A DNA stretch of 64,000 nucleotides from Pseudo-nitzschia pungens. Its lineage: Eukaryota; Bacillariophyta; Bacillariophyceae; Bacillariales; Bacillariaceae. How positions within the stretch are numbered: the first letter of the stretch is position 1; the number at the start of each line of letters is the position of its first letter. Location of the stretch: contig CM074758.1 of the NCBI GenBank assembly GCA_037355855.1, positions 2,887,001 through 2,951,000 on the forward strand. The letters run 5' to 3'. This document shows, piece by piece, positions 21,742 to 32,751 of this stretch. Under the pieces are notes generated by a model. The model made no database searches. It was given only the letters and a program-made list of their open reading frames with translations, and had not been told where the DNA came from. A program made the position numbers and the translations under genes.

Positions 21742-22572
21742 CGGCAAGAATCTCACAAACACGCACCAATCTACCAAGAATACATACAACCCATAAGGGT
21801 TCCCACGTACTGCAGAACAAGCCTTCGATCCAAGCCAACAATTTTTCCCTCGTTGAAACATGTGAAAGCCCACAAGAAGGAACAGGCGCGAGGGTCTGTG
21901 GAACCATGCAAAATGCTCCGGAGAATTTCGTTTTGAAACAGCAAGGGAACGGAAGATCAGCTGGGTTTCATGAACTGCTATGAAGTATTGCAATATACGG
22001 TGGAATCATCACACGGTCGCTCCTTCGACAGGTACACCAGAAGCCAGTAGAGATCATCCCTATCATCTATGAAAAGTTGTTCCGCAAAAATGATTTCGGA
22101 AGAAAAAAAAGTGAGCATTGAGCATGCTGGTACGATTTTTTATTCCAACCGCGCGAGAACTGCGCGCAAAATATTCAATTGCTAATAAGGTTAACCTTAC
22201 TTCGTATTGCTTAGATCATACGTACCGTAGTAAAGTAAAGTAAGACTTAATCTTGCTTGTAAAATCGCAATCTTGTTCCTCTGTTCTCTTTCATGGGCGA
22301 ACTATCTTCGTAATCACCATCATCACGACGATACCGTAAGGTTACGGTAACTTACAGTATGAATCATGAGAACAGGTGTCAGCCTCTAATTTGTTTGTGA
22401 CGCCTAGTAACGCCGTTCTCATTACTCCTGGTAATACAATACTTTCATCTCGACGACTGACGAGAAGGTTCTGGTTACAGTTTTTAAGCACAAAAGCACA
22501 ATAAGACATTGATAACGAGGACAGTACTATTCAATACTAAACTTTTGCAAACCACCGGCAGAAAGACAAAGG
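21742..22572. other. Intergenic between lipase and ribosome recycling factor
   Basis: 3' flank of the lipase, then the 5' flank of the recycling-factor gene. It holds GTTAACCTTAC near 22191 and exact GTAAGGTTAC at 22336, 237 bp before the next start. No gene was seen. Confidence 0.6.
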
Positions 22573-23640
22573 ATGAGTTCAAGGTGTCTGAATGTCCTAC
22601 GGCATAGCAGCAGCTGTCGAAAGATCGGATCCACTGCAGTTTCGTCGCTTTCAACGTTGGCGTTGCCGTCGTCAACAAAAACCAGTATCAACAGCTTCAG
22701 CGATACTCGTAGTTGCGGTGACAATGACTTCCAAGTGTTGTCATCCTTTGGCACAAAACTTCATTTTCCAACCAAGCAAAAGGGATTGCCCTTCCAGACA
22801 CGGTGGAAGTCCGGAAAAATGGGCCACCAGGTTGAATCATTGAAGGAAATGGCGCACAGACCGGAACGAGAAGCAGCGCAAGAACGACGCAAGAAAAAGA
22901 AGGAACGAAAAGCCGCCAAAAAAGCTGGTGGAAAACAACAACAACAACAACAACAACAAGCCTCGGAAACCGAGGGCGCCCAGCAAGAGGAAGCAAGCAA
23001 CGACGACGATGACCTCATCTTCGCGGATATCGACGACGATGTTGGCGAAAATCTAGACCAAGACGGAGAACCAACGCTTCCGGATCCGATAGTTGTGCGG
23101 AGCAAAATGGACGCGGTGGTGGATCGGTTCCGAGACTCGCTGAAATCCATTCGGGGCGCCGAACCAACCGCCGACATGTTCGACGACGTCATGGTCCAAG
23201 CCTATGGTGCCCCGACACCGTTGAACGCGGTCGCCCAAGTGGTGATAACGTCTCCGACTCTGGCCCAACTCACGTGTTTCGATCCCACGGTGGCAAAGGA
23301 TGTTGTGAAAGCCGTTCAACTCACCCTTGAATTGAACCCGCAACTCGAAGAGGGCGGGGCGGGCAACATCAGGGTGCCCCTGCCCCGGGTCTCGATGGAA
23401 GTGCGCGAAAAACTCTCCAGGAGTGTCAAGAAACGAGCCGAGTCCTGCAAACAAAGATTGCGTGGAGTTCGTCGAAAGGCCATGGACGTTGTGAAAAAGG
23501 GGAAGGACGGAAAGATTCAGGGTGTTTCCAAGGACGAGGCCTTTGCTTCGGGCAAGGAGATCGAAGCTGCATCGGAAGCCGCCTCCGAAACGCTCAAGAC
23601 AATCGTCGCCGAAAAGTTGGATTCCATCATGGCGGTGTAA
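22573..23640 (+). CDS. MRRF: Organellar ribosome recycling factor
   Basis: 355 residues. The RRF domain occupies about 175-355: SKMDAVVDRFRDSLKSIRG (helix 1), the hinge TPLNAVAQVVI, and RVPLPRVSMEVREKLSRSVKKR followed by RLRGVRRKAMD, the Arg-rich rRNA-binding helix. RRF splits post-termination ribosomes together with EF-G. The first 80 residues are Ser/Arg-rich and lack acidic residues, as in mitochondrial presequences, with no signal peptide; a linker rich in Lys, Gln (CAA repeats) and Asp follows. It is therefore more likely mitochondrial than plastid. Single exon. It converges with the exonuclease gene, 210 bp away. Confidence 0.88.
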   Translation: MSSRCLNVLRHSSSCRKIGSTAVSSLSTLALPSSTKTSINSFSDTRSCGDNDFQVLSSFGTKLHFPTKQKGLPFQTRWKSGKMGHQVESLKEMAHRPEREAAQERRKKKKERKAAKKAGGKQQQQQQQQASETEGAQQEEASNDDDDLIFADIDDDVGENLDQDGEPTLPDPIVVRSKMDAVVDRFRDSLKSIRGAEPTADMFDDVMVQAYGAPTPLNAVAQVVITSPTLAQLTCFDPTVAKDVVKAVQLTLELNPQLEEGGAGNIRVPLPRVSMEVREKLSRSVKKRAESCKQRLRGVRRKAMDVVKKGKDGKIQGVSKDEAFASGKEIEAASEAASETLKTIVAEKLDSIMAV

Positions 23641-23850
23641 CCAGACCGGAAGAGAAAAAAGCTAGGAGAAAAGGATAGCCTCCAGAACAAAAGAAAATAA
23701 CGTCCGTGGTGCCCACCGATCGATCTTGAAGGGCAGGAAAGAAATCGACTAATGCTACTGCTGTTTGAACCAGGTTTGCTAACTGACAGCAAAAACTGGA
23801 TTTTACAACGTAAAAGATCTGCTGTCGACATGTCATCGATCTCGTTTCTG

Positions 23851-26338
23851 TTATTCCTTAGTCCCTAACTCTTGAAGTTTCTTGTAGATACCAACGCACA
23901 CCCAGGCGTCTAACGCGGCATAGGAACGCTGACGATTGGATAGCGGACGACCACTCCACATCGAGCACTGCTCCGATTTGTCCAGAGGTTTCCCCAGGAA
24001 ACGCTCGCATGCTCGTGACAGACCAGTCGTTCGCAGCGTTGGTTCGGCGTTCCAAACCAAAGGTTGCACGTCGACGACAGAGCTCCCACCCGAAATCCAA
24101 TGTTGTTGCTGTTGATTCGTGTCTTGTGGATCTTGCGGTTGGTCCACCTGTTGCTGCCGTATTTGAACGCAAGGCGTTGCTCTCAACCGTGACAAGTCCT
24201 GGCGACATGAAAAACCTATCACAGTCCACTCGGGATTGTCGAGGATTTTCCCCACAGTTCCCTTTAATGCAGCCACACCGTCTTCGGTGGACGATAGCGC
24301 GGGAACGTCCACCAACAAAACCGTTTTGGTAGTAGCAAGCTGTAACAGTGCTACGCCTTGTGTTTCTTCGTCCCATTCCGCATCGAACCCAATGTGTTTC
24401 CCCCGATGTTTGTTCGCGGATGGAGACGACGACACAGCTTCCTCTTCTGTATTCACAAGTCGATCGAAACTAGACAGTAAGTCATGGGTCTCGGTGATGA
24501 GAAGCGGAATTTCACCCGATAAAACATCATCGTATTGTAAGTATTTCTCTCGTCGCAATTTTGCGGCCTGGAGTATGGCTTCTTCGTCATAAATGTAGTC
24601 CATGCCGTGAAGCGATGCCAGTCTCTGTGCAGCCGCAAATTCTCCGACCTCTTCGCACTTTTCAATCGCATATTTGCGGATTTCCAGTTCGGGAGTAAAC
24701 GGTAGGGTTCCAGGAGAGGACGATTGCGTCATCACAATCTTGGAATCGTCAGGAGTGCGCTTCGATTCCTCCTTGCATTGCTTGACTTTGGCGACAGCCT
24801 TGTCCACACGTTCGATTTGACGATCCACGATTGGAAACTGACGTCTCGACACGACCTTCGCAATAGTATCGCAAGCGTGCAAGTAACGGGCTTCCACGTA
24901 TCGCGATTTGCCTCCCATGCTATACAAGCTCGTTGCCAGAGCATCGGCGCGACGGAACATCCGCGCGTCCATTGCGGTGACGACGAGTTTCTCCACGGCA
25001 GATCGAACGTTTTCTTGCTGTTGCAGCGCCGAGAACTTAATTCGATGGACGTTTCCATCGTTGCCTTCGGAACTTTGTATCGGTGATGCCTCCTGATCTT
25101 TGGCTGCCTTGTGAGCCGATCTACATATCTCCTCGGCGGCGTGATAAAAATCGAAGGCCGTTGAGTTCGATGGGAGATAAAACGGACCACGGTCGAAGTT
25201 GGCAAGACAAGGCAAATGCTCCGGCCGTTGTTTGCTTGACCAGATCCTCTCTCTCGAAAGTCGCGTGTAGTTCCGGAACAGCCTTTCTCACAACGTGCGC
25301 GATTGCGCGGGGTTCGACGGATTTGTCCGTCAACCGAAACGACTTTGCTAGGTGGTTGAGGATGTTCAGATCAAAACGAAACAATTCTTGTTTGTCGCAA
25401 AAGGCTCGATCGACGCAAGATCGGAGCACGAGTGACGATAGAGGTTGTCCAGCCTGCCGCAGCAATGCGTTTCGCGATACGGTCGAAGACAAAGCACTGG
25501 CGGCAGCCTTGGCACTGCCATTCTCGTCCAAATTGTATTGAGATTGCTGTTGTTGGAGAAGCGACAGAGCACCAAATACCATGGATACCGCCATTGCACT
25601 GGACTCCAAAGGGATTGACGTTTCCCCCTCGAACGGTGTGTTCTGGAGTGTTCCAGCAGCATTTTGCAGAGCTTCCCAGGTTCGTTTTCTGTTCTTTCGG
25701 CCCTTTTTATCGTGGCCGGTGTCTTGATCGTGGGCAATCCGACAAAGACGCTCCGCTGCCATCAATGAGTAGGAACTCACTCTACTTTGGAGATGTTTGG
25801 CATCGATTGCATCGATTGCATCGATTGCATCGCTTTCTCCAGCAGACTCGTTGGTGGTACCATTGAAGCTGATGTCCTCGTTTATTGTCGCATTCGTTTT
25901 TGATTGTTGACTTATGAATTGATGAAGCACTCGACACGCGTCGTTGAGTGTTTTCCCGGACAGCAGCGTTGATGTGTCAAAATTATCACACGAAGATACA
26001 ACTTCCACCATCAATTTGGTCAATGCATCCGAATTTGACGAAGAAACGAAATGCTGATCCGTGGGTTTGTTTTGATCGCCAGTGGATGACGACAAAGAAA
26101 GAGTACCCATCTCACTGGTAGGGGAAGAAATGTTTGCAACAATTGTCGTGACAGTCAGTGATAGTGGATATGTTGAAAATCGACGATATTTATGCTGGTG
26201 GTTGCCCCAAAGAACAAAAGCATTGCTGTCGAGAGCCCCTAAAAGCGAAAGCGACCAAACAGTTTTGTGCAATCGTAGAAGTGCCGAGAAAAGTCCAATA
26301 GATGCCGTTCTGGAAAAAACTTTCAATACTTTTCGCAT
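23851..26338 (-). CDS. DEDDy 3'-5' exonuclease with helical N-terminal domain (apparent frame break)
   Basis: About 830 residues in two overlapping frames. The first (26338 to about 25250) has a basic leader and helical repeats (FRFDLNILNHLAKSFRL, AIAHVVRKAVPELH). The second, from about 25250, continues with RPEHLPCLANFDRGPFYLP and AAEEIC, then a DnaQ-fold exonuclease: HIGFDAEWD (motif I), GFSCRQDLSRL (motif II Asp), RSYAALDAWV (motif III, Tyr plus Asp). It resembles Mut-7/EXD-type proteins, which trim or degrade RNA. The frames join at GAGAGAGAGGATC (25243-25252) if one G is skipped; the first frame's own end after that has no conserved character. The four-fold ATCGATTGC repeat (about 25800-25835) encodes Asp-Ala-Ile repeats. 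Targeting could be mitochondrial. Family firm, continuity of the ORF inferred. Confidence 0.78.
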
Positions 26339-26645
26339 ACTACCTCACGGCCACAACGCCACTCAAAGATTAAGTGTGTGTGTGCGTGTGTGCGTGTGTG
26401 CGTGCGTGTTGTGTTGTGTTGTGTTGTGTTGTTGTTGTGTTTCCCACCCTCGGGAAGTAGGAAGTGACGTGAATGGAAGGAAGGCGAAGTGAGTTACTTT
26501 TGATGAAATGGCAGTAAAAACAGTTGGCTTTCTCGTATTTTCGAGAAAAAAATTCTTCCACAACTATTGCTTCGTGTAGAAAACACGTACAAGTTGTATT
26601 TTTTCCGTATGATACTCTGTGTAAACAAAAACAAACAAACAAACA
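26339..26645. other. Exonuclease 5' flank with (GT)n and (GTGTT)n repeats
   Basis: 26372-26440 holds GT/GTGC and GTGTTGT repeats, directly 5' of the exonuclease gene. The copia element starts at 26646. No gene. Confidence 0.8.
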
Positions 26646-26943
26646 TGTTGAAACAGTAGAGAATTCTACGAAATCTGAAAGAACGATGTAAATGGTCCTA
26701 TTGATTAGATAAAAGAGAAAAGTATGACACCATCGGATTGTCGATCTAGGGACAATCCTTTCATGTGGATGGCTGATAATGTCCATGTCCGACATCTGTC
26801 TTGACATCCCTCCATGTAGCTTAGATATGATTGGTGGACATCTTGTGGCTGTGGTGAGGTGTCATACGTTTCTTCGGCTGTCATATGTTTCATATTATAT
26901 GTAAGTACGCATCAATGTATGTGAATCGAGATATATTCCAACA
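26646..26943 (-). repeat. 3' LTR of the copia element
   Basis: 298 bp, TGTTG...CAACA. In element sense it is preceded by a short purine-rich AACAGGAGTG, a weak polypurine-tract candidate. It contains an open frame of 62 codons that I do not regard as a gene. Confidence 0.93.
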
Positions 26944-26970
26944 CACTCCTGTTGATCAAGCATGTTTCCC

Positions 26971-28960
26971 TCATGGTTTGGTTAATACCTGGGATATCAT
27001 CTCTTTCTTTCTTTTGTTCTTTGCGGCATAGTAGTCATTCTTGTAGGCCAGGTACTCAGTCTCCGTGACCCCCAGAATCATGTTTCGAAATTTTCTAAAC
27101 AAGCTTCCTTGTAGTGGCTTAGTGAAGAAGTCAGCAATCATGTCCCCGGTGGGACAATATTCCACTGAGATCTCCCCTTTCTTGACCCTGTCTGTGATGA
27201 GGAAGTAGCAGTATATTTATGTGTCTTGTTCTTTTGGTGCTGGAGGACTTACCGTTTGTTTCCAACTTGATGGAGCTGGTGTTGTCCTGGTAGAGGAAGT
27301 TCTCCTTTCCCAGGCGCGCTGCTCCTTCTTTGATCTTGGCCTGGTAGCCCTGCCATTGCAGATAGTAATGGCACCAGAGATTGTATGGCAGCGTGTCGTC
27401 CACTCCAACCAGCTCGGCTTCGGTTGAGCTCCTGGTATTCAGCTTCTGCTTGGTGGAGATGGCAAGCACCGCCCCCACTCCAAATGTTAGTAAACCCCCG
27501 GTGTGGCTCTTCATGTCCGTGTGGACTGCGAAAGACGCATCAACATACCAATAGGCGTTACCTGTTTCATCCCACCCCAACACAAGGGGAAGGAATATGG
27601 TGTCGCGGACATACGCCAACACTCGCTTCAGCTTCTTCCAGTCGTCCTCGTCTGGGCTTGCAACTCTGGTGCACAGGAACGCGATGGCAGTTTGAATGTC
27701 GGGTCGAGCCCGCTTGCTGGCGAAGAGCAACTGGGCAACAACTGAGTGAAATGTGTCGGCGTCTGCCCTGTTAAGCTTTACACCCTCTGCATTGGCCTTG
27801 AACAGGTGTTCTGCAGCAGGTGTTGGTGTAACCCTGGCCTCACGCAGGGTGTCTGGAATGTCTGTGATAATCCCTTCTAAATAGTCAAACATGTTAAACT
27901 TCACCTTTCCTTTTGTGGAGTAATCTATGGTCATACCAACATAGTCGTGCACTTTCCCCCTGGTCACAGTGAGCGGCGCCTCCTTCCCAAACTCTGTGTT
28001 CAAATCTGCAAGTACCTTGGTGACGACTCCACTGTCCTTGTGGGAAATTTTCAGGTCGTCTACATGCCATACGATGGTACACTGGCTTCCATTGATCATC
28101 TTGTTGGCGGTGCATGAATCATATGGATTCAGCTCGAAGCCCCACTTGATGAGTGCGCTGGACAGCTTCTGCCAAAAGAGGATGGCTGCGCGAAGTGTCC
28201 CATAGATTGCCTTGTCGGCACGCGCGTACAGGATCTTTGTGCCTCGCTGATTCATTACATACGGCTTGTAGAGACCAGGATCAATCTTGCTGAGGATCTC
28301 TGCCATTGCCCCGTCCAGGCGTATATGCACTATTTCTCCCTCGGGCATTGGTGTCTGTAGAAATGCCCCCGGTATGTCGGCTGTAGCTACGTCCCGACCC
28401 TCAATTGCATCAATAACGCAAGTCAACATGAGCGCATGTAAGGAAACCGTTGGTGAGTAGGTGTCTTCTTGGGCGATATAGTCACGTTGGCTTCGGCCGT
28501 CGGCACACCCCCTGGCCTTAATCTTCCCGCATCGCTTGCGTTTCAAGAACATGAGGTACGGGAGCGCTTTTTGGATCTCCTCCCGCGACATCGTTCGGAT
28601 GTGTACAGGTGTCACTACCTTCCGATCGTGTAGTTGCTTGAGTTCCTTGAGGACAGCGTCCACACCGGCCGCTCCGAACAGCTTCAGACCAGCCTTGATC
28701 CCGTACTGCCTAGTCACAAGCATCGCATCAATGTTATTGTACTCGCCGATTGCATTTGCAACAAACATGTAGCGCTCATGAGTTCGTGAGATAGCTCGCA
28801 CGGCGTTGGATAGCCCACCAGAAAAGAATGATCCTGTTGGTTCGGATATGGTGGTGGCGAGGCGATGATGCACTGTTGACGCGTAGCCATCCGCCTCACT
28901 ATACTTGTTGTGGGTTCGACTTACCCTTGGTCTCAGCTCCATGTGGTGCCCATTAGTCGG
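26971..28960 (-). CDS. Copia pol part 2: reverse transcriptase and RNase H
   Basis: Reverse transcriptase features: RGCADGRSQRDYI, TADIPGAFLQTPMPEGE (first catalytic Asp), KAIYGTLRAAILFW, and IVWHVDDLKISHKD with the Asp pair. RNase H features: YWYVDASFAVHTDMKSHTGG, TRSSTEAELVGVDD and QDNTSSIKLETNG. The open frame extends back to 29320, but the part above 28960 is shadow of part 1. Another apparent extra base at about 27205-27215 moves the last segment to a new frame carrying GDMIADFFTKPLQG, the standard copia C-terminal motif, ending at 26971. Confidence 0.9.
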
Positions 28961-30914
28961 TGGTGGTGTTGGTATCGTCCCCACTGTTGGATTGGTTGTC
29001 AACTGTGTTCGTACTATGAGTGCTGCCTGCAACTGACTCGTCTCCATCAGCGTCGTGCTGATCCTCGAGTTTTGGTAGCGTGTCGTGTCCACGGTTGTCG
29101 CATCTGTTGGGCTCATATGAAGCAGACGGGACTGTGGTGTCCGTCTCGTGATCCCGACAGTTGGGTTGGTCCGTTGTCGTGCCGGCGGCGGTTGCACTAT
29201 GGATCCCATCGGCATTGGTGGTGTCTCGGGGCTCGGCGTGCGCCGGGTCGGTCCCGCCTGTACCCGGTCCACTATCTTGTACGCCACTCGCTGTGGCGTC
29301 GATAAACTCGGTATCGTCATAATTTGAGTTCTTGCTGGATTCTAAAGAGCTCTCCTCATCATAGTCCTCCAGGTCAGACTCAGTTCTTGTCGTTGACAAT
29401 GAGTATTCCTCGTCAGAATCATCCTCGTCGCTTGCAATGGAGTCGGTTTCGATGTCGAGAATAGTCGAGTGCCCCTGGGCATCTCCAAAGGTGAGTCCGA
29501 TTGGTGCCTTCATGTTCTTGGCGATCTGTTCCACACGCGCTATCACTGTGTCGGTCATGTGTGCCAGAGTCGCTGTTCTCCGGCGAATTCGCCGCTCGGT
29601 TTTGAGGTCAAATAAGAACATTGCGCCTTGTACATCGCCAGTTGGTCGCAAGTATATCGCATCTCGTGCTCTAACGTCCAGGGAGTTGTCCCCTGCCTCT
29701 TCGTGTCCGAGGACATAATCGCCGAATTGAAACCGACAGTGTTTTCGGGCGTCAAGCCGGGTCCCTGTCATGATTTGTCTGGGCGGCATGGTTCGAGACA
29801 CTCCTACTCGGTTACACCAGTTATTCAGGTGGAATGTTACCCCATTAACCAGTTCTATCATCATTCTCGGTGGGATACGCTTGAACGGAAGGGACGCGAA
29901 GGTGGTCCGCACTCGGTCACGAGTGGTGCGATTGTCGCGCTCGATGTCGGGTTGGTGCTCGTTGGGTGCGACAGCATGAAAGGCCACTGGTGGCTGTAGT
30001 TTGAGAAGATCATCCTGAAGGCAGTTGAACTCATTGTCTCCCCAGACCTGTGTCACCGTGAAACCTCGAGATCGATATATCCCAATCACGGTGGTGATGG
30101 TGCTGAGAAGCGTTGCTTGTGAGGCGTCTGGCAATACACGGCTCGTCCGAAAGTAGAGATGTCGAGAGATTGTCCGAAAGAACTTGATTCCATTGACATG
30201 AAACACGTCAACACATAGGGTGACACTTTGGTATTGGTGCAGGATTCTTGCTGGGACGGGGGACATGTCCTCCCGAACGTGCCTCGGTTGTTGTCGGACT
30301 GTCTTGCCCTTAACGACACTGGTGTTTACCCCGAATATATCTCGCGCCATGAGCACGTCTCGTCGGGATACCGGACAGTTTGCGATGAGGTTATTGTCAA
30401 CCATGTGGAGGAAGTCTCTATCACTTGGAAAACCCAGGCTATCTTGCAGTTTTCGGGCCTTTTCGGCCCGTCGCAAATCAAGGTCCGAATATGTTTGTTT
30501 CTTTCCACTGACCGTGGTGATGTTGAGGATGGTCTCCTCGGTTGTTGTTATGTCTGCGAAATACAGGCCACATGCTGATCGATCAAAGCGCCTCGTGGTT
30601 CCATCCTCTTTGTGCACAAAGAAGGATTGTGCGACGGACGTGTCGAGGGTGACCCGGTACGAGTCGGACACTAGGCCGAGGGATAACACATTTGCCAGAC
30701 CCCCTTCTTGGTACCACACGGTGCCAAATCCCGGCAGGTCTCCTACCATGTCAACAAGGACTGAGCCTGCGTTACAGTGGATGCGCACCCGCCCGCCGTT
30801 GGGGTGTGGTCGAATATTCTTGAGGAGTTTTGGATTGGCAACGCAGTTGCATGTTGCTTGGCTGTCCAGGAGTATCCAGTTGGGGTTCACACGGCCATTT
30901 GATTGTGATAGGAT
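28953..30914 (-). CDS. Copia pol part 1: protease and integrase
   Basis: The frame continues directly from gag after one TGA. An aspartic protease is seen as WILLDSQATCNC (DSQ in place of the more usual DTG/DSG) followed by the LPGFGTVWY strand. Integrase core: CVDVFHVNGIKFF (first Asp), VWGDNEFN (second Asp) and a downstream Glu in the DIERDNRTTR region. The C-terminal part is acidic and Ser/Asp/Thr-rich linker. The frame closes at TAA near 28953, exactly where the next frame takes over (GAC-TAA-TGG). Confidence 0.88.
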   Translation of the reverse strand: MLSQSNGRVNPNWILLDSQATCNCVANPKLLKNIRPHPNGGRVRIHCNAGSVLVDMVGDLPGFGTVWYQEGGLANVLSLGLVSDSYRVTLDTSVAQSFFVHKEDGTTRRFDRSACGLYFADITTTEETILNITTVSGKKQTYSDLDLRRAEKARKLQDSLGFPSDRDFLHMVDNNLIANCPVSRRDVLMARDIFGVNTSVVKGKTVRQQPRHVREDMSPVPARILHQYQSVTLCVDVFHVNGIKFFRTISRHLYFRTSRVLPDASQATLLSTITTVIGIYRSRGFTVTQVWGDNEFNCLQDDLLKLQPPVAFHAVAPNEHQPDIERDNRTTRDRVRTTFASLPFKRIPPRMMIELVNGVTFHLNNWCNRVGVSRTMPPRQIMTGTRLDARKHCRFQFGDYVLGHEEAGDNSLDVRARDAIYLRPTGDVQGAMFLFDLKTERRIRRRTATLAHMTDTVIARVEQIAKNMKAPIGLTFGDAQGHSTILDIETDSIASDEDDSDEEYSLSTTRTESDLEDYDEESSLESSKNSNYDDTEFIDATASGVQDSGPGTGGTDPAHAEPRDTTNADGIHSATAAGTTTDQPNCRDHETDTTVPSASYEPNRCDNRGHDTLPKLEDQHDADGDESVAGSTHSTNTVDNQSNSGDDTNTTTD

Positions 30915-30917
30915 TCA

Positions 30918-32285
30918 CTCAACCGGCTCACTCTGCCAGTGTTCACCAGGTTCACAGGCGCGTATGCGCCCAACACTCCTGCCCTCTTCCGGGTGTTGTC
31001 CTGTCTCGCATACTCCATTTGATACAAAACACAATTCCTCTCCGTCATCCGTCTCAAGGATTCCATTCATTAGTGCCTGTGTTGCTTGCTTCACGGGTTC
31101 TGCTTCTTTCTCGTCCTTCGGTTCCTCTTCCACTCCTTTGGTAACAAAGGATGTTCCTTCGGTTGTCTTCTCTGATCGCTCATTACTGTCTTGGGTTGGC
31201 GACTTCCTGTCTGCGTGTGTGGCATGTTGGTCACCGCCTCCGCTTGTGGTGGGGCTCTTCTGGGACGACTTATTGGACTTGTATTGGTTCATAAGTTCGA
31301 GCGCTTTTGGCCCACTTGTTGGGTATACGTCCGTCCCGAGGCTGTAATTGTCTTTTAGGACTCCTGGTAAGTTTCTGTAGTTCTTGATGTTGGCGCCGTT
31401 GGCTGTAATGACTCCAATTTATTTTTTTTTTTTAGTGCCTCACGATATGGCGCCTTCTTGTCATCTGTTAATGCTAGATACTCGTTGTAGGTGATCCTGG
31501 GTGTGGACTTTTTCAGGATGTACTCAGTCATTGACTTTGACTCGATCCGAATGCCGGCTGACTGCATGACATCGAACCGTGCCTTGGTCTCTTCGACGAA
31601 ATCCGCGGCTTCCTTGGTCCCATCCTGTCTGCACTGGAAAAACTTTAGGATCTTCTGTGCTGCATCCAGCATTGGATGGACCCTGGTGCCATTGTCTCGA
31701 TAACAATATTCTCGTAAGTGTTTGAGCAGTTGGATCGTGTCCTGGTTGCTCTCGATATCTGACCTATTGGTCAAGTGACTTGAGATGTTCTCTCACTCCT
31801 GCACTGATTTGACCCTCCACCATTGAGAACAGCGCCTTCAGATCTTCGGTGTACTTGTCATAGTGCTTGAATGAGTTCTTGACCTTTTCAGCCCATAGTG
31901 TGGTAAGCAAGGTTTGCTTCCTTGTGTCAATCTTGGGGGCACCATCCACAGTTATGGTGTATTCTTTTTCCTCTGGCATTGCTGGCGCAAAATCAGTCTC
32001 CTCGAGGACGTTCATGGTTAGTAGGGTTCCCCTGACTTTTGAATTCTTTTGTCCGGCCACCACTTTAATTGCCTCAAACAGTCTATCATATTGTTGGGAG
32101 TTTGACCCGGTAATTACGAGTCCCTTGAGTTCATCTTGGTTCAATCCACTGAACTTTCCTCCGGTGCTTGTTCCGGGGTTTGTGCTCTTGTTTCGGTTCC
32201 TTGACCGATTCTTGCTTGTCTTGTTCGACTGGTAGGGCTTGTTATTGTTGTTGTCCCCTCCACGGTTCGATGACAGCTTGTCCAT
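30918..32285 (-). CDS. Copia gag region, frame-interrupted
   Basis: Three frame segments (32285-31764, 31774-31355, about 31430-30918) read as one Gag-like protein rich in Asn, Lys, Ser and Gln, with a helical middle part and an acidic end. The first break is at CTTGACCAATAGG (skip one base); the second follows an A12 run and AAATTGG (one base apparently missing). No CCHC zinc knuckle was seen, although copia Gags often have one. It ends at an in-frame TGA (30915-30917) before the protease. Gag assignment rests on position and composition, not on a motif. Confidence 0.6.
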
Positions 32286-32427
32286 GGTTGCCGGAGGACG
32301 CTGTGTCTACTGCAACGGCTGACCTGTGTTGTTGTTGCTTGTGTGGAGGATTCTGGTGAGTGTCGACTCGACACACAAAGTAACGGGATGTCTATGGTGA
32401 CACTTCTATTCAGAGATTTGTAATCGA

Positions 32428-32437
32428 TCTGATACCA
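32428..32437 (-). promoter_or_regulatory. Primer binding site, initiator tRNA-Met type
   Basis: In element sense it reads TGGTATCAGA, the word complementary to the 3' end of initiator tRNA-Met used by many copia and Ty1 elements. It is 16 bases inside the 5' LTR, a slightly longer gap than usual. Confidence 0.8.
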
Positions 32438-32453
32438 ATACTTTTCTCTTTTA

Positions 32454-32751
32454 TGTTGAAACAGTAGAGAATTCTACGAAATCTGAAAGAACGATGTAAA
32501 TGGTCCTATTGATTAGATAAAAGAGAAAAGTATGACACCATCGGATTGTCGATCTAGGGACAATCCTTTCATGTGGATGGCTGATAATGTCCATGTCCGA
32601 CATCTGTCTTGACATCCCTCCATGTAGCTTAGATATGATTGGTGGACATCTTGTGGCTGTGGTGAGGTGTCATACGTTTCTTCGGCTGTCATATGTTTCA
32701 TATTATATGTAAGTACGCATCAATGTATGTGAATCGAGATATATTCCAACA
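32454..32751 (-). repeat. 5' LTR of the copia element
   Basis: Identical by eye to the 3' LTR. In element sense this is the promoter-bearing copy, followed 16 bases later by the primer binding site. Confidence 0.93.

Larger units (their letters stand above)
26646..32751 (-). mobile_element. Ty1/copia-type LTR retrotransposon, structurally complete
   Basis: 6.1-kb element on the minus strand. The LTRs (26646-26943 and 32454-32751) are each 298 bp, start TGTTG, end CAACA, and look identical by eye. AAACA flanks both ends (26641-26645 and 32752-32756) as a 5-bp target duplication. Domain order is gag, protease, integrase, reverse transcriptase, RNase H, as in copia. The internal frame is interrupted at five points (near 31770, 31410, 30915, 28957 and 27210). 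Identical LTRs mean recent insertion, so these interruptions are unlikely to be slow decay. Confidence 0.93.

Noticed and set aside
26705..26893. 62-codon ORF in the LTR, repeated identically at 32513-32701
   Set aside because: Identity follows from the LTRs being identical; no start context, domain or separate evidence for coding.
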